Source: Aestuariibaculum lutulentum
GTDB lineage: Bacteria > Bacteroidota > Bacteroidia > Flavobacteriales > Flavobacteriaceae
Assembly (NCBI RefSeq): GCF_032926325.1
Contig: NZ_CP136709.1
Location: forward strand, 1,153,501-1,217,500
Length of the DNA: 64,000 bases
Direction of reading: 5' to 3'
Position numbers and translations under genes: made by a program. Under the pieces are notes generated by a model. The model did no database searches. It saw only the letters and a program-made list of their open reading frames with translations, and was not told the DNA's origin. How positions within the stretch are numbered: position 1 is the first letter of the stretch; each line of letters starts with the position of its first letter. This document shows, piece by piece, positions 50,208-59,256 of the stretch.

Positions 50208-51302
50208 ATGGCGGCGGCAAGTCACAACTGGACACAAAAAGAGATTTTAGCAATCTACAACAAACCATTGATGGAGCTACTTTACGAAGCAGCTACTGTA
50301 CATCGGTTGCACCACAATCCGAATACAGTTCAGGTAAGCACTTTACTTTCTGTCAAAACAGGGGGTTGCCCTGAAGATTGTGGGTATTGTCCGCAAGCCG
50401 CACGCTATCATACTAATATTGAAGGCAACGATTTAATGTCCGTTACGCAGGTAAAGGCTCAGGCTTTGCGTGCCAAAGCGTCTGGTAGCTCCCGTGTTTG
50501 TATGGGAGCCGCTTGGCGTAATGTTAAAGACGGTGCAGAATTCGATCAGGTTTTAGAAATGGTTCGCACCATTAACAAACTGGATATGGAGGTCTGCTGT
50601 ACTTTAGGCATGCTTACCAAAAATCAGGCGAAGCGATTAGCTGAAGCTGGCTTATATGCTTACAATCACAACTTAGATTCTTCAGAAACGTATTATAAAG
50701 AAGTGATTTCTACACGAGGTTTTGAAGACCGCCTGAAAACCATCGATAATGTTAGAAAAACCAATGTTACGGTTTGCAGCGGTGGTATTATAGGCATGGG
50801 CGAAACCGAAGACGATCGCGCAGGCATGTTAGTGGCTTTATCCACTTTAAATCCGCAACCAGAATCGGTACCCATTAATGCTTTGGTAGCTGTTGAAGGC
50901 ACACCATTAGAACACCAGAAACCGGTTTCTATATGGGAAATGGTTCGCATGGTTGCCACAACGCGTATTGTTATGCCTGAAACACAAGTACGCTTAAGTG
51001 CTGGTCGCACGCAAATGTCGCAAGAAGGACAAGCCCTATGTTTCTTTGCTGGAGCGAATTCCATTTTTGCCGGCGACAAACTATTGACCACACCCAATCC
51101 AGATGTTAGTGAAGACATGGAATTATTCAAGCTTCTCGGATTAAATACCCAAAAGCCTTTTATAAAAAAGATGCAACCAGAAACCGTAGAAGCTGAAGAT
51201 TCGCAATTTCAGGACTTAGGCGAAAAACCCAAATGGAGTCGACCTGAACACACCATTGAACGAAATGAATCAGCAAAAGAAAAAGCTAAATCTTTAAAAT
51301 AA
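50208..51302 (+). CDS. bioB: Biotin synthase
   Basis: A 364-residue radical SAM enzyme that inserts sulfur into dethiobiotin. The [4Fe-4S]/SAM motif is GGCPEDCGYCPQAARYH (Cx3Cx2C). Further BioB landmarks are VCMGAAWRNV, EVCCTLGML, YNHNLDSSETYYKEV, TVCSGGIIGMGE, NALVAVEGTPL and LSAGRTQMSQEGQALCFFAGANS with the Arg/Cys ligands of the [2Fe-2S] cluster. Full length. It follows the receptor by 6 bp; the other bio genes are not in the window. A terminator follows. Confidence 0.98.
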   Translation: MAAASHNWTQKEILAIYNKPLMELLYEAATVHRLHHNPNTVQVSTLLSVKTGGCPEDCGYCPQAARYHTNIEGNDLMSVTQVKAQALRAKASGSSRVCMGAAWRNVKDGAEFDQVLEMVRTINKLDMEVCCTLGMLTKNQAKRLAEAGLYAYNHNLDSSETYYKEVISTRGFEDRLKTIDNVRKTNVTVCSGGIIGMGETEDDRAGMLVALSTLNPQPESVPINALVAVEGTPLEHQKPVSIWEMVRMVATTRIVMPETQVRLSAGRTQMSQEGQALCFFAGANSIFAGDKLLTTPNPDVSEDMELFKLLGLNTQKPFIKKMQPETVEAEDSQFQDLGEKPKWSRPEHTIERNESAKEKAKSLK

Positions 51303-51325
51303 CAGATTATACACAATTAACATAT

Positions 51326-51355
51326 AAAGCCCTTTCTATAACTAGAGAGGGCTTT
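51326..51355 (+). terminator. Terminator after bioB
   Basis: A 12-bp stem (AAAGCCCTTTCT with AGAGAGGGCTTT, one T-G wobble), a 6-nt loop and a T tail. Confidence 0.82.
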
Positions 51356-51388
51356 TTTATTTCTTTATATTTATGCCAAACAAATATT

Positions 51389-52360
51389 ATGAATTATCTA
51401 TCTATACTTTTTAGCACCATCTTTTTATTCCTATTTAATGCTACTTTGAACAGCCAAACAGACCCTGATATTTTCAGCAAATTCGAATCTAAATTTTATG
51501 AAATTAATGGCTATAAAATAAATGTTGAAGTTAAAGGAGAAGGACAACCTATTTTCTTTCTTCCCGGCGGACCGGGTAATTCTCATGACTACATGCAAGC
51601 TAACTTTGGACAATATTACAAAAGCCATAAAGTTGTATTCTTCGATTTCTTAGGCAGAGGAAAAAGTGACGATGCCAAAGATCTTTCGGAATATTCTGTT
51701 GAAAATGATGTAGCTCTCATTGAACAACTAAGAAAACTATTAAATTTTGATAGAATTTCTATAGTAGGGCACTCCTACGGAACAGTTCCAGCGCAAGCAT
51801 ATAGTATAAAATATCCCAATAATGTTGACAAATTATTGCTTATTAGTGGATTTCATGGAGGAGAGATGTGGCAAGCTAATTGCGATAGCTACAACCACTA
51901 CACAAAAACACACTTTCCTGAAAAATGGAAACAAGTAGATTCTTTAAGGGCATTGGGGTATGTTTCTAGCCAGGAGCCCTTAAAATCACTTTACGCCAGC
52001 TTTCCTACAAAATATATTTATTATCACAACACAAATATTGAAGGCAATCACCCTAATGAACCTTACAGACGTTGGTCTAATGATGTTTATGAAACTATTA
52101 TTGGACGAGATGGAGATTTTTACGTTAGTGGAAGTATGATTAATCAGGACTATCGCCAAGATTTAAAAAATGTAAAGGCTAAAACTATGATTATTGCAGG
52201 TCGATACGATGGAGTTTCAACTCCTGAATTCAATATCCAATATAAAACATTTATGCCTCAGGCTCAATTTGAAATGTTTGAAAATAGTGGTCATAATCCA
52301 TATTTAGAAGAACCTGAAAAATTTTACAAATTATTTGATACCTTTTTTGAAGTGAAATAA
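51389..52360 (+). CDS. Exported alpha/beta-hydrolase (proline iminopeptidase-like)
   Basis: A 323-residue hydrolase with a signal peptide (~1-22, ending LNSQT). The oxyanion block PIFFLPGGPGNSHDY, then FFDFLGRGKSDD, the nucleophile elbow GHSYGTVPAQ (Ser in GxSxG), and the C-terminal acid/base residues (AGRYDGVSTP; NSGHNPYLEEPEKF) are all intact. The GGPG block is typical of the prolyl iminopeptidase/S33 branch. It is monocistronic between the bioB terminator and the cupin gene. The substrate could be a peptide or ester. Confidence 0.88.
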   Translation: MNYLSILFSTIFLFLFNATLNSQTDPDIFSKFESKFYEINGYKINVEVKGEGQPIFFLPGGPGNSHDYMQANFGQYYKSHKVVFFDFLGRGKSDDAKDLSEYSVENDVALIEQLRKLLNFDRISIVGHSYGTVPAQAYSIKYPNNVDKLLLISGFHGGEMWQANCDSYNHYTKTHFPEKWKQVDSLRALGYVSSQEPLKSLYASFPTKYIYYHNTNIEGNHPNEPYRRWSNDVYETIIGRDGDFYVSGSMINQDYRQDLKNVKAKTMIIAGRYDGVSTPEFNIQYKTFMPQAQFEMFENSGHNPYLEEPEKFYKLFDTFFEVK

Positions 52361-52416
52361 TAATTAAAAAGGAATTTAATCAATAAACTCTAATTCCAAA
52401 TTCCATAACCTTTTCT

Positions 52417-52424
52417 TAACTTTG
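52417..52424 (+). promoter_or_regulatory. -7 box of the cupin-8 gene
   Basis: TAACTTTG matches TAnnTTTG, 20 bp before the TTG start at 52445. It supports that start by leaving no room for a longer N-terminus. Confidence 0.5.
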
Positions 52425-52444
52425 GCTCACTAAATTTTTTCACC

Positions 52445-53305
52445 TTGTCGTTAAACTTACAAGACATTCCTCGGGTAAAAACCATTACTAAAGAGGACTT
52501 TATAAAGCATTATTTTTTACCACAAAAACCTGTGGTCATTGAACGTTTTATAGAAGACTGGCCTGCTTACAGCAAATGGAGTTTAGATTACATGAAGGAA
52601 TTGGGTGGCGATATTACCATTCCGTTGTATGACGACAGACCTGTAGATTATAAAGAAGGGTTTAACGAGCCTCATGCCAGAATGAAACTTGGCGACTATA
52701 TCGATTTACTAAAACGCGAACCAACGAAATTCCGCATATTTTTATGGAATGCCATTAAGGAAATTCCGCAATTACAAGACGATTTTACCTTTCCTGACTT
52801 TGGTTTACGATTAATGAAAGGGATTCCAATGTTATTTTTTGGAGGACGTGATTCGTACACTTTTATGCATTACGATATTGACCTGGCAAACATTTTTCAC
52901 TTTCATTTTGAAGGTAAAAAACAGATTATACTATTCGACCAGAAACAAAATCAATATTTATATAAAATTCCGTATTCTCTTATTACCAGAGAAGACATTG
53001 ACTTCAATAATCCGGATTTTAAAAAATGGCCCATGCTAAAAAAAGCAAAAGGGTTTCAAACGGAATTAAATCATGGTGAAGTTTTGTATATGCCTGAAGG
53101 TTACTGGCACTATATGCGATATATAACACCTGGTTTTTCAATGAGTTTACGTGCTATAGCAAGAAACCCAAAAAACTTCAGCAAAGCCGTTTCTAACCTA
53201 GTTTTTATGCGTAGCTTCGACAATGTCATGCGCCGCATTGGTGGCCAGAAATGGATTGACTGGAAAAATAACCGGGCAATTGTTAAAACTCACAAAGCAC
53301 TGTAA
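52445..53305 (+). CDS. Cupin-8/JmjC-like 2-oxoglutarate oxygenase family protein
   Basis: A 286-residue protein beginning at a TTG codon (MSLNLQDIPRVKTITKEDF). Residues ~20-240 match the cupin_8/JmjC-like fold: KPVVIERFIEDWPAYSKWS, then FFGGRDSYTFMHYDIDLANIF with the HxD iron ligands (HYD), then the distal His in YMPEGYWHYMRYI. These support an Fe(II)/2-oxoglutarate hydroxylase, possibly acting on protein side chains. No signal peptide. The C-terminal ~40 residues are basic. It stands alone between its promoter and the beta-barrel gene. Confidence 0.85.
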   Translation: MSLNLQDIPRVKTITKEDFIKHYFLPQKPVVIERFIEDWPAYSKWSLDYMKELGGDITIPLYDDRPVDYKEGFNEPHARMKLGDYIDLLKREPTKFRIFLWNAIKEIPQLQDDFTFPDFGLRLMKGIPMLFFGGRDSYTFMHYDIDLANIFHFHFEGKKQIILFDQKQNQYLYKIPYSLITREDIDFNNPDFKKWPMLKKAKGFQTELNHGEVLYMPEGYWHYMRYITPGFSMSLRAIARNPKNFSKAVSNLVFMRSFDNVMRRIGGQKWIDWKNNRAIVKTHKAL

Positions 53306-53334
53306 ATAAATACGTCGTTTTATAAAAGTTATAA

Positions 53335-53342
53335 TATATTTG
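53335..53342 (+). promoter_or_regulatory. -7 box of the small beta-barrel gene
   Basis: TATATTTG matches TAnnTTTG, 27 bp upstream of the ATG at 53370. Confidence 0.5.
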
Positions 53343-53369
53343 TTTACCAAAAAAATCTAAAATCAAATT

Positions 53370-53864
53370 ATGAAAAAATTAATTTTATTAGCTGTTGCCG
53401 TTCTTAGCTTCACATTTGCTAACGCTCAAGCTTACAATGGTGTTAACGATAATAAATTTCAGGTTGGTGTTAACCTACAAGATAATGCCACAAGCATTAA
53501 CCTTACTTACGATTATGGTCTTGGCGATAATATCTCTATTGGTTTATCATCGGCTTATGCATTAGGTGTAAATGAAGATATCGACGCTGATTTTGGTGAT
53601 CGTTTCGACCTTAAAGGACGTTTTAATGCAAACTTAGGAAACGTTATTAACATTGATGAAAACTTCGATTTATACCCTGGTTTAAACTTAAGCCTTAAAA
53701 ATTTTGGTGGTCATTTAGGAGCTCGCTATTTCTTTACTGAAGGTTTCGGAGTTTACACTGAATTAAACACCCCATTAGCAAAGTACAAAACTGAAGATTT
53801 AACCCCTGCTGAAAAGTTACACAACCAGTTTACTGTTAGCTTTGGTATGTCTTTTAGCTTATAG
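53370..53864 (+). CDS. Small outer-membrane beta-barrel protein (DUF6646-like)
   Basis: A 164-residue protein with a signal peptide (MKKLILLAVAVLSFTFANAQ). The mature part alternates short amphipathic strands with turns (FQVGVNLQDNATSINLTYDYGLGDNISIGLSSAYAL ... is the first hairpin set) and ends FGMSFSL, a C-terminal aromatic/hydrophobic residue typical of outer-membrane barrels; about eight strands fit. It resembles a family of short flavobacterial barrels. Function is unknown. Own promoter box, bidirectional terminator downstream. Confidence 0.8.
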   Translation: MKKLILLAVAVLSFTFANAQAYNGVNDNKFQVGVNLQDNATSINLTYDYGLGDNISIGLSSAYALGVNEDIDADFGDRFDLKGRFNANLGNVINIDENFDLYPGLNLSLKNFGGHLGARYFFTEGFGVYTELNTPLAKYKTEDLTPAEKLHNQFTVSFGMSFSL

Positions 53865-53888
53865 TTAAAAAAACTCAATATAGTTTGT

Positions 53889-53918
53889 AAAAAGGTTAAG
53901 CGAGAGCTTAACCTTTTT
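53889..53918. terminator. Bidirectional terminator between beta-barrel gene and recX
   Basis: A perfect 13-bp stem (AAAAAGGTTAAGC with GCTTAACCTTTTT) closing a GAGA tetraloop. Its right base is the first base of the recX stop codon, so recX translation ends at the stem. Confidence 0.9.
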
Positions 53919-54394
53919 TATTTTATTAATTCGTTGGCCTTGTCGTAAACCAGATAGGATTCCCAACCACGGTATAAAAAGTAATCGGCAAACTTCTTTT
54001 TCTTTTTATATACATTATTTTCTTTAATGCTCTCGGCCTTCTTCTCTGCTATAGTATTAAATAATTCCAAATAGTCTTCATCATCAATGTCATTAAGAGC
54101 TTCCTGAATATTTATTTTACTAATATCCTTTTTCTTCAATTCAAATGAAATTCGATTCTTACCCCAATGCTTTATTTTAAATTTTCCGCTGGCAAACTGT
54201 TTAGCATATCTAGATTCATTTAAAAAATTATGCTGAAGTAAATGCACGACAATAACATCTATTGCCTCAGGTATCATATGCATTTGCGTAAGCTTTTGAA
54301 CCACTTCCTGATGACAACGCTCTTGGTAAGCACAGTAATGCTCTAACTTACTCATAGCTTCCTGAACCGTATATGTTTTTTTAGATTGTTGCAT
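53918..54394 (-). CDS. recX: RecA regulatory protein RecX
   Basis: A 158-residue helical protein that binds RecA filaments and limits their activity. TVQEAMSKLEHYCAYQERCHQEVVQKL, YAKQFASGKFKIKHWGKNRISFELKKKDIS and KKKFADYFLYRGWESYLVYDKANEL match the three-repeat RecX layout. Length is usual. It is 41 bp downstream of recO on the same strand; recA is not in the window. Confidence 0.93.
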   Translation of the reverse strand: MQQSKKTYTVQEAMSKLEHYCAYQERCHQEVVQKLTQMHMIPEAIDVIVVHLLQHNFLNESRYAKQFASGKFKIKHWGKNRISFELKKKDISKINIQEALNDIDDEDYLELFNTIAEKKAESIKENNVYKKKKKFADYFLYRGWESYLVYDKANELIK

Positions 54395-54435
54395 TTGGGC
54401 ACTAAAATAATAATTCTACTATTGTTGAAATATCC

Positions 54436-55155
54436 TTAACTAAAGACTTGATTAAGTATTTCTAGGGATTTAGGTTTTCTGAAACTTTCTAAATGTAATT
54501 CGTAGTACTGTAAAAGCATATTCAAAAACGACTGGCGTTGTTTACCTGTGATTTTTACAGAAGATAAATCGTCAAAAGACATGCCTAAAAGTTCTTTTAA
54601 GAGTTTTAAATTATCACCTGAAACCGACGACTTTCCATATTCCTTTAAATCAAACATACCATCAGCCAAATTAAAATATGGAAAATCGATAGTTGAAGTA
54701 TCAGGATAAAATCCTAAGTATTTTGTAAGATTCAATAGAAATAACAAATGAAAATTTGAAAAATCGGACTGTTCGTCCAACCACAAAAGAGCCGTTTCCA
54801 AGTAACTGTATAATGTTTCATTCTGCTCTTCTTCGCGTAAAGCAGAATATAATACCTCGGCCAAAAACATGACTATAGAACTCTTTAAGATATGCGTGTG
54901 TAAACTAGAGTAAACATGAATAGGCTTAGATTCTTTTACAATTTGCAAAGAGCGATTCTCTGCGTAATTTATTATCAATTGCAATTGCGATAATAACTGA
55001 AAATAAGCCACTTTATTTCCAGATTTTTTACTCTTTAATACACCTTTAAGTAAAAAGCCTACAATACCTAATTCCTGTGTGTAACAGGTAACAATTAAAT
55101 CGTTATCCTTATATTTTAGTTTAGAAAGAACAATGGCATTTGTGGTAACAAGCAT
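54436..55155 (-). CDS. recO: DNA repair protein RecO
   Basis: A 239-residue recombination mediator that loads RecA onto SSB-coated DNA with RecR. The N-terminal OB fold begins TTNAIVLSKLKYKDNDLIVTCYTQELGIVGFLLKGV; the helical domain (~85-230) includes FLAEVLYSALREEEQNETLYSYLE. The Cys4 zinc site of many RecO proteins is absent (only the N-terminal C at the OB fold), as usual in Bacteroidota. The start overlaps by one base the stop of the PorZ-like gene. Confidence 0.93.
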   Translation of the reverse strand: MLVTTNAIVLSKLKYKDNDLIVTCYTQELGIVGFLLKGVLKSKKSGNKVAYFQLLSQLQLIINYAENRSLQIVKESKPIHVYSSLHTHILKSSIVMFLAEVLYSALREEEQNETLYSYLETALLWLDEQSDFSNFHLLFLLNLTKYLGFYPDTSTIDFPYFNLADGMFDLKEYGKSSVSGDNLKLLKELLGMSFDDLSSVKITGKQRQSFLNMLLQYYELHLESFRKPKSLEILNQVFS

Positions 55156-57500
55156 TATCGAACTACCATTATTTTTAGGACTTTCGTTTCATAGGTATCT
55201 AAATCGGAAAGCATCACTAAATAAACTCCAGAAGCTACAACATTATCCCCTAAATTTTTACCATTCCAATAAGCCGTACCTCCATCTATTTCCAAATTAT
55301 AACCGCTATAACGCTGATTAACTCTAGATTGCCCCTCGGCCACCAGATTCCCCTCTATATCCGTTATTTTGATATTAACATTCTCTGAAATGTCTTTAAT
55401 CTTAACTTTCTTTTCTACAATATCAAAACCGGGTCTTACAGGATTGGGATAAGCATAAGCATTCTCTATAGTTTCAAGAACACCAGAGCTTCCAGATTGA
55501 AAAGATACCAATCCACGTGTTGTAGCTATATATACAATACCATTAACATCATCTATAGAAATATCTCTAATACTATTAGATGGCAATGGCGAATTATCTG
55601 TTGTAAAATGATGAATCGTTTTCTGCCCGTCCGATGAAAAATAAAACAGCCCTGAATCACTAGTTCCAATCCATTTATTATTTGAACCATCTACTTTAAT
55701 ATCCATTATGTACTGTTGATATAATAATTCTTTAGCAATACCATCTTCCTCAATAATAATTTCGTCAACTTGAACATTATTATTTTCAAAGAAATTTGAA
55801 GTATTATACAATACTCTAACTCCTTTTGTTGTACCAATCCATAATTGATTTCTTTTATCAAGAGTTAAAGCTGTAACATATTTGGATGGCATATTTTCTT
55901 CTTCCGTAGAAATATTTTTTACTGAATTACTTCCATTCTCATTGAAAGCAATAACTCCAAAATCATAACTAGCTAACCATTTTGTTTGGTTACCATCAAT
56001 TACAACATCAGCAAAACCATTATTATCGAATTCGTCTGTAATTATTTTACCAAGACTATACGATCTCCACTGTTTAATTGATAAATCAAAAGATTTTAAT
56101 TGATTTTTAACCAATCCCGTAGTTACCCATAACACACCATTTGAATCAAAAGTTGTAGCTCCAACTCTAATATCAATGTAACTAGGATTATTTGGAAGAA
56201 CCAACGACTCTAAACCACTATTAGTTTCGTTATACAATATAATAGATGTTTCTTCATTTACTTCTAATAATCCACTAAAAAAGGAACTTATAAATACCTG
56301 ATTATTCTTAAAAGGATTAACAGAAATTCTATTTAAAGATTTCGCTTCTAATACATCATTATATGGCAAATTTATCCATTGATCACCTTTTAAATGACTA
56401 ATCCCCCTATTATTTAACGGGTATGGGTTATAAAACAAATCGTATTCTCCAAAAGTTACCCAAACCCCATTTGATTTTGCCTGTAACGAAAAAGGAATGT
56501 TTAACAAAGGCCCGTCAGGATGAACTTCCTCAAAAGTAACGGGGTTTAATAATTCTGTTTTTAAAACTCCAAAATTTTTGGTTCCAATGTATAAAAAGTT
56601 ATCATCAATTGTAGCAGAAGTTAACTCAGTAGGAAAATTATTTGTATCTACTACTACTTGAGATAAAAGATTAAAAGCTGAATCATAAATAAAAACTTGA
56701 TTTCTAGTCGTAACTATCATATTTTCATTCACTTTTCTCAAATCCAATGGCTGATCTTGATATAATGATAATTCAGTTAAAATACCATTTTCTACTCTAA
56801 AAAGTCTTTTATCTGACCTTACTGCATATAAATCATCTGTTTGAGACTCTATTCCTGTAAAATTCCCTGTCGTTACTGCTTCCCAATTACTAAAATCAAT
56901 TAGATTTGTGTTAGTTGTCAATGCTCTTCTTATTCCATTGCTTCCAGAACAAGCAGCATATATATAATCCTGATAAATTGTGGTTTGATTTACTTGAATC
57001 TGAGAACCTCCATCACCAATAAAATAAGTGTCTCCGAATTCTAGACGCGCCAAATCGAACACCGAAATACCATAACTGGTTGAAATATAAACCAAATTAT
57101 TATAGCCATTAAAATGATTGATTCGTTTTGTTGTTGGAGGAATGGTAGGTTTATCGATAATATCAACAATGGTCAATACATTCTCATCATTATCAAAAAC
57201 AATTTCTATTAAACCATTATCATATCCAACAACTAGCAATTCATAAGCATCACTGTAATAAATGGTTGAAATCGTTTCTCCTGATAAACCGTTAACAGAA
57301 TTAATTTCTTCTAACTGATTAGTTTGTGTATCTAAACTGAAAACAGCATTTTCTGAAGCTGCATAAATTTTATCATTTCCCTGAGCAACTTCCTTAATAT
57401 TGTAATATGAAAAGTGACCTTGCCAGGACGCTGAATAATCTTGAGCGAAGAGACAAATCGGAATTATATAAACGACAAAAACAACGAGTTTTTTAAACAT
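55155..57500 (-). CDS. porZ: PorZ-like two-propeller protein of the type IX secretion system
   Basis: About 781 residues starting at MFKKLVVFVVYIIPICLFAQ (an ATG 9 bp upstream is also possible). After the signal peptide come two beta-propeller sets (short strands such as NKIYAASENAVFSL, NNLVYISTSYGISVFDL, NQLWIGTTKGVRVLY, NNKWIGTSDSGLFYF), then a T9SS type-A C-terminal domain: AYAYPNPVRPGFD, VNIKITDIEGNLV and SGVYLVMLS ending KVLKIMVVR. Size and order match PorZ, a surface component of the T9SS attachment complex. It overlaps recO by 1 bp, an order seen in other flavobacteria. Confidence is high for a T9SS propeller protein, lower for strict PorZ orthology. Confidence 0.82.
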   Translation of the reverse strand: MFKKLVVFVVYIIPICLFAQDYSASWQGHFSYYNIKEVAQGNDKIYAASENAVFSLDTQTNQLEEINSVNGLSGETISTIYYSDAYELLVVGYDNGLIEIVFDNDENVLTIVDIIDKPTIPPTTKRINHFNGYNNLVYISTSYGISVFDLARLEFGDTYFIGDGGSQIQVNQTTIYQDYIYAACSGSNGIRRALTTNTNLIDFSNWEAVTTGNFTGIESQTDDLYAVRSDKRLFRVENGILTELSLYQDQPLDLRKVNENMIVTTRNQVFIYDSAFNLLSQVVVDTNNFPTELTSATIDDNFLYIGTKNFGVLKTELLNPVTFEEVHPDGPLLNIPFSLQAKSNGVWVTFGEYDLFYNPYPLNNRGISHLKGDQWINLPYNDVLEAKSLNRISVNPFKNNQVFISSFFSGLLEVNEETSIILYNETNSGLESLVLPNNPSYIDIRVGATTFDSNGVLWVTTGLVKNQLKSFDLSIKQWRSYSLGKIITDEFDNNGFADVVIDGNQTKWLASYDFGVIAFNENGSNSVKNISTEEENMPSKYVTALTLDKRNQLWIGTTKGVRVLYNTSNFFENNNVQVDEIIIEEDGIAKELLYQQYIMDIKVDGSNNKWIGTSDSGLFYFSSDGQKTIHHFTTDNSPLPSNSIRDISIDDVNGIVYIATTRGLVSFQSGSSGVLETIENAYAYPNPVRPGFDIVEKKVKIKDISENVNIKITDIEGNLVAEGQSRVNQRYSGYNLEIDGGTAYWNGKNLGDNVVASGVYLVMLSDLDTYETKVLKIMVVR

Positions 57501-57518
57501 AGATACCATTTAATTCGT

Positions 57519-57526
57519 CAAATATA
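57519..57526 (-). promoter_or_regulatory. -7 box of the porZ-recO-recX transcript
   Basis: Minus-strand TATATTTG matches TAnnTTTG. Transcription would begin near 57513, favouring the ATG at 57500 over the one at 57509. Confidence 0.5.
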
Positions 57527-57573
57527 TTTATAAGTAACGAGTTTTACCTGAAAATCATATAAATTCAAACAAA

Positions 57574-57602
57574 AAAAGCTTCCTGAAATTCAGGAAGCTT
57601 TT
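57574..57602 (-). terminator. Terminator after gdhA
   Basis: A perfect 12-bp stem (AAAAGCTTCCTG with CAGGAAGCTTTT) and 5-nt loop; on the minus strand it is followed by an uninterrupted T-run. Confidence 0.87.
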
Positions 57603-57625
57603 AACAATTTTATAAGGGTAATTTA

Positions 57626-58972
57626 TTAAACGATACCTTGAGCTAACATAGCATCGGCAACTTTAACAAATCCTGCAATATTTGCACCTTTTACATAATC
57701 TATATAACCGTCTTCACCTTTTCCGTAAGTAATACAAGCATCGTGAATATTAGCCATAATCTCTTTTAATTTTTTATCAACTTCCTCTCTTGTCCAGTTG
57801 AATCTTAAAGAATTCTGAGTCATCTCTAACCCTGAAGTCGCAACACCACCGGCATTTGATGCTTTACCTGGGGCAAATAAGATTCTTGCTTCATGGAATG
57901 CTACAATTGCTTCTTTAGTAGATGGCATATTTGCTCCCTCACTAACACAGATACAACCGTTTGCTAAAAGCACTTTTGCATCCTCTTCATGAAGTTCGTT
58001 TTGTGTAGCACATGGTAATGCTATATCACATTTTACACCCCAAGGTGTTTTACCTTCAACAAATTGAGCAGAAGGATAGACATTAACATACTCGCTAATT
58101 CTTCCGCGTTTTACGTTTTTAAGATTCATAACATATGCTAATTTCTCAGCATCAATACCATCGGCATCGTAAATGTATCCTGAAGAATCTGATAAGGTTA
58201 ACACTTTACCTCCTAGTTGTAAAATTTTCTCGGCAGCATATTGCGCAACGTTTCCTGAACCTGAAATCACAACATTTTTACCTTCAATAGTATCATTTTT
58301 AGTTTTAAGCATATTTTCTGCAAAATATACCGCACCGTAACCCGTTGCTTCAGGTCTGATTAACGAACCTCCCCAAGACAATCCTTTACCAGTTAAAACC
58401 CCAGTAAACTCATTTCTTAGTTTTTTATACATTCCGAAAAGGTATCCAATTTCACGAGCTCCAACACCAATATCTCCAGCAGGAACATCGGTATTTGGTC
58501 CAATATGTCTAAACAATTCACTCATAAAGGCGTGACAGAAACGCATGATTTCATTATCGCTCTTTCCTTTAGGATCGAAATCACTTCCTCCTTTACCACC
58601 ACCCATTGGTAATGTGGTTAAACTATTTTTAAATACCTGCTCGAAAGCCAAGAATTTCAAAATACTTAAATTAACCGTTGGATGAAAACGTAATCCACCC
58701 TTATACGGTCCAATAGCAGAGTTCATTTGAATACGGTAACCTCTGTTAACCTGTATTTCTCCTGCATCATCTACCCAACAAACTCTAAACGTGATAACAC
58801 GCTCTGGCTCAACCATTCTTAAAAGAATGTTTTTGCCATAATAAATATCATGCTCTACAATGTAAGGAATAACTGTTTCTGCTACTTCCTCTACAGCCTG
58901 TAAAAACTCTGGTTCATGACCATTACGCTCTTTAACTTGATCTAAAAAAGCTTCAATGTTACTTTTCATCAA
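57626..58972 (-). CDS. gdhA: Glutamate dehydrogenase, NADP-specific type
   Basis: A 448-residue enzyme that aminates 2-oxoglutarate. Catalytic block LPMGGGKGGSDFDPKG (Lys in GGGKGG), PAGDIGVGAREIGYLFGMYK, and the Rossmann segment VVISGSGNVAQYAAEKIL. Length ~448 and the GSGNVAQ motif fit the hexameric, usually NADP-dependent, biosynthetic GdhA. Other landmarks are RVCWVDDAGEIQVNRGYRIQMNSAIGPYKGGLRFHP and NAGGVATSGLEMTQNS. Monocistronic, with its own promoter box and terminator. Confidence 0.97.
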   Translation of the reverse strand: MMKSNIEAFLDQVKERNGHEPEFLQAVEEVAETVIPYIVEHDIYYGKNILLRMVEPERVITFRVCWVDDAGEIQVNRGYRIQMNSAIGPYKGGLRFHPTVNLSILKFLAFEQVFKNSLTTLPMGGGKGGSDFDPKGKSDNEIMRFCHAFMSELFRHIGPNTDVPAGDIGVGAREIGYLFGMYKKLRNEFTGVLTGKGLSWGGSLIRPEATGYGAVYFAENMLKTKNDTIEGKNVVISGSGNVAQYAAEKILQLGGKVLTLSDSSGYIYDADGIDAEKLAYVMNLKNVKRGRISEYVNVYPSAQFVEGKTPWGVKCDIALPCATQNELHEEDAKVLLANGCICVSEGANMPSTKEAIVAFHEARILFAPGKASNAGGVATSGLEMTQNSLRFNWTREEVDKKLKEIMANIHDACITYGKGEDGYIDYVKGANIAGFVKVADAMLAQGIV

Positions 58973-59102
58973 TTACTTTAATGTTTTAGTTTAACAAAAA
59001 ACTGTATAAAAAGCTCAATTTTGGTTTAAGATGGAATTTTATTTACGAGTTTCAAACCCTTCAAAAAAGCCATCAAATTATTGAATATACAATTTATTGC
59101 CA

Positions 59103-59110
59103 CAAATATA
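59103..59110 (-). promoter_or_regulatory. Candidate -7 box of gdhA
   Basis: Minus-strand TATATTTG matches TAnnTTTG; the leader would be about 125 nt. The 284-bp divergent spacer (58973-59256) holds nothing else but the promoter of the next gene. Confidence 0.45.
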
Positions 59111-59191
59111 CGTTATCTTTAAAAATAATGCATTTATTTTTTGAATTTGATAACATATATTTTTCATTTAATCTTGTACCAAGTTATAATA

Positions 59192-59222
59192 TTTGTTTCT
59201 AAGGGCAGTTTTTTTATATTTG
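59192..59222 (+). promoter_or_regulatory. Complete Bacteroidota promoter of the 59257 gene
   Basis: TTTG at 59192-59195, a 19-bp spacer and TATATTTG at 59215-59222 match the -33/-7 consensus of Bacteroidota sigma-A promoters. It is the best promoter in the window; the ATG is 34 bp downstream. Confidence 0.75.
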
Positions 59223-59256
59223 TTTTAACAATGGCTCCATTAAACAAACTACTATC

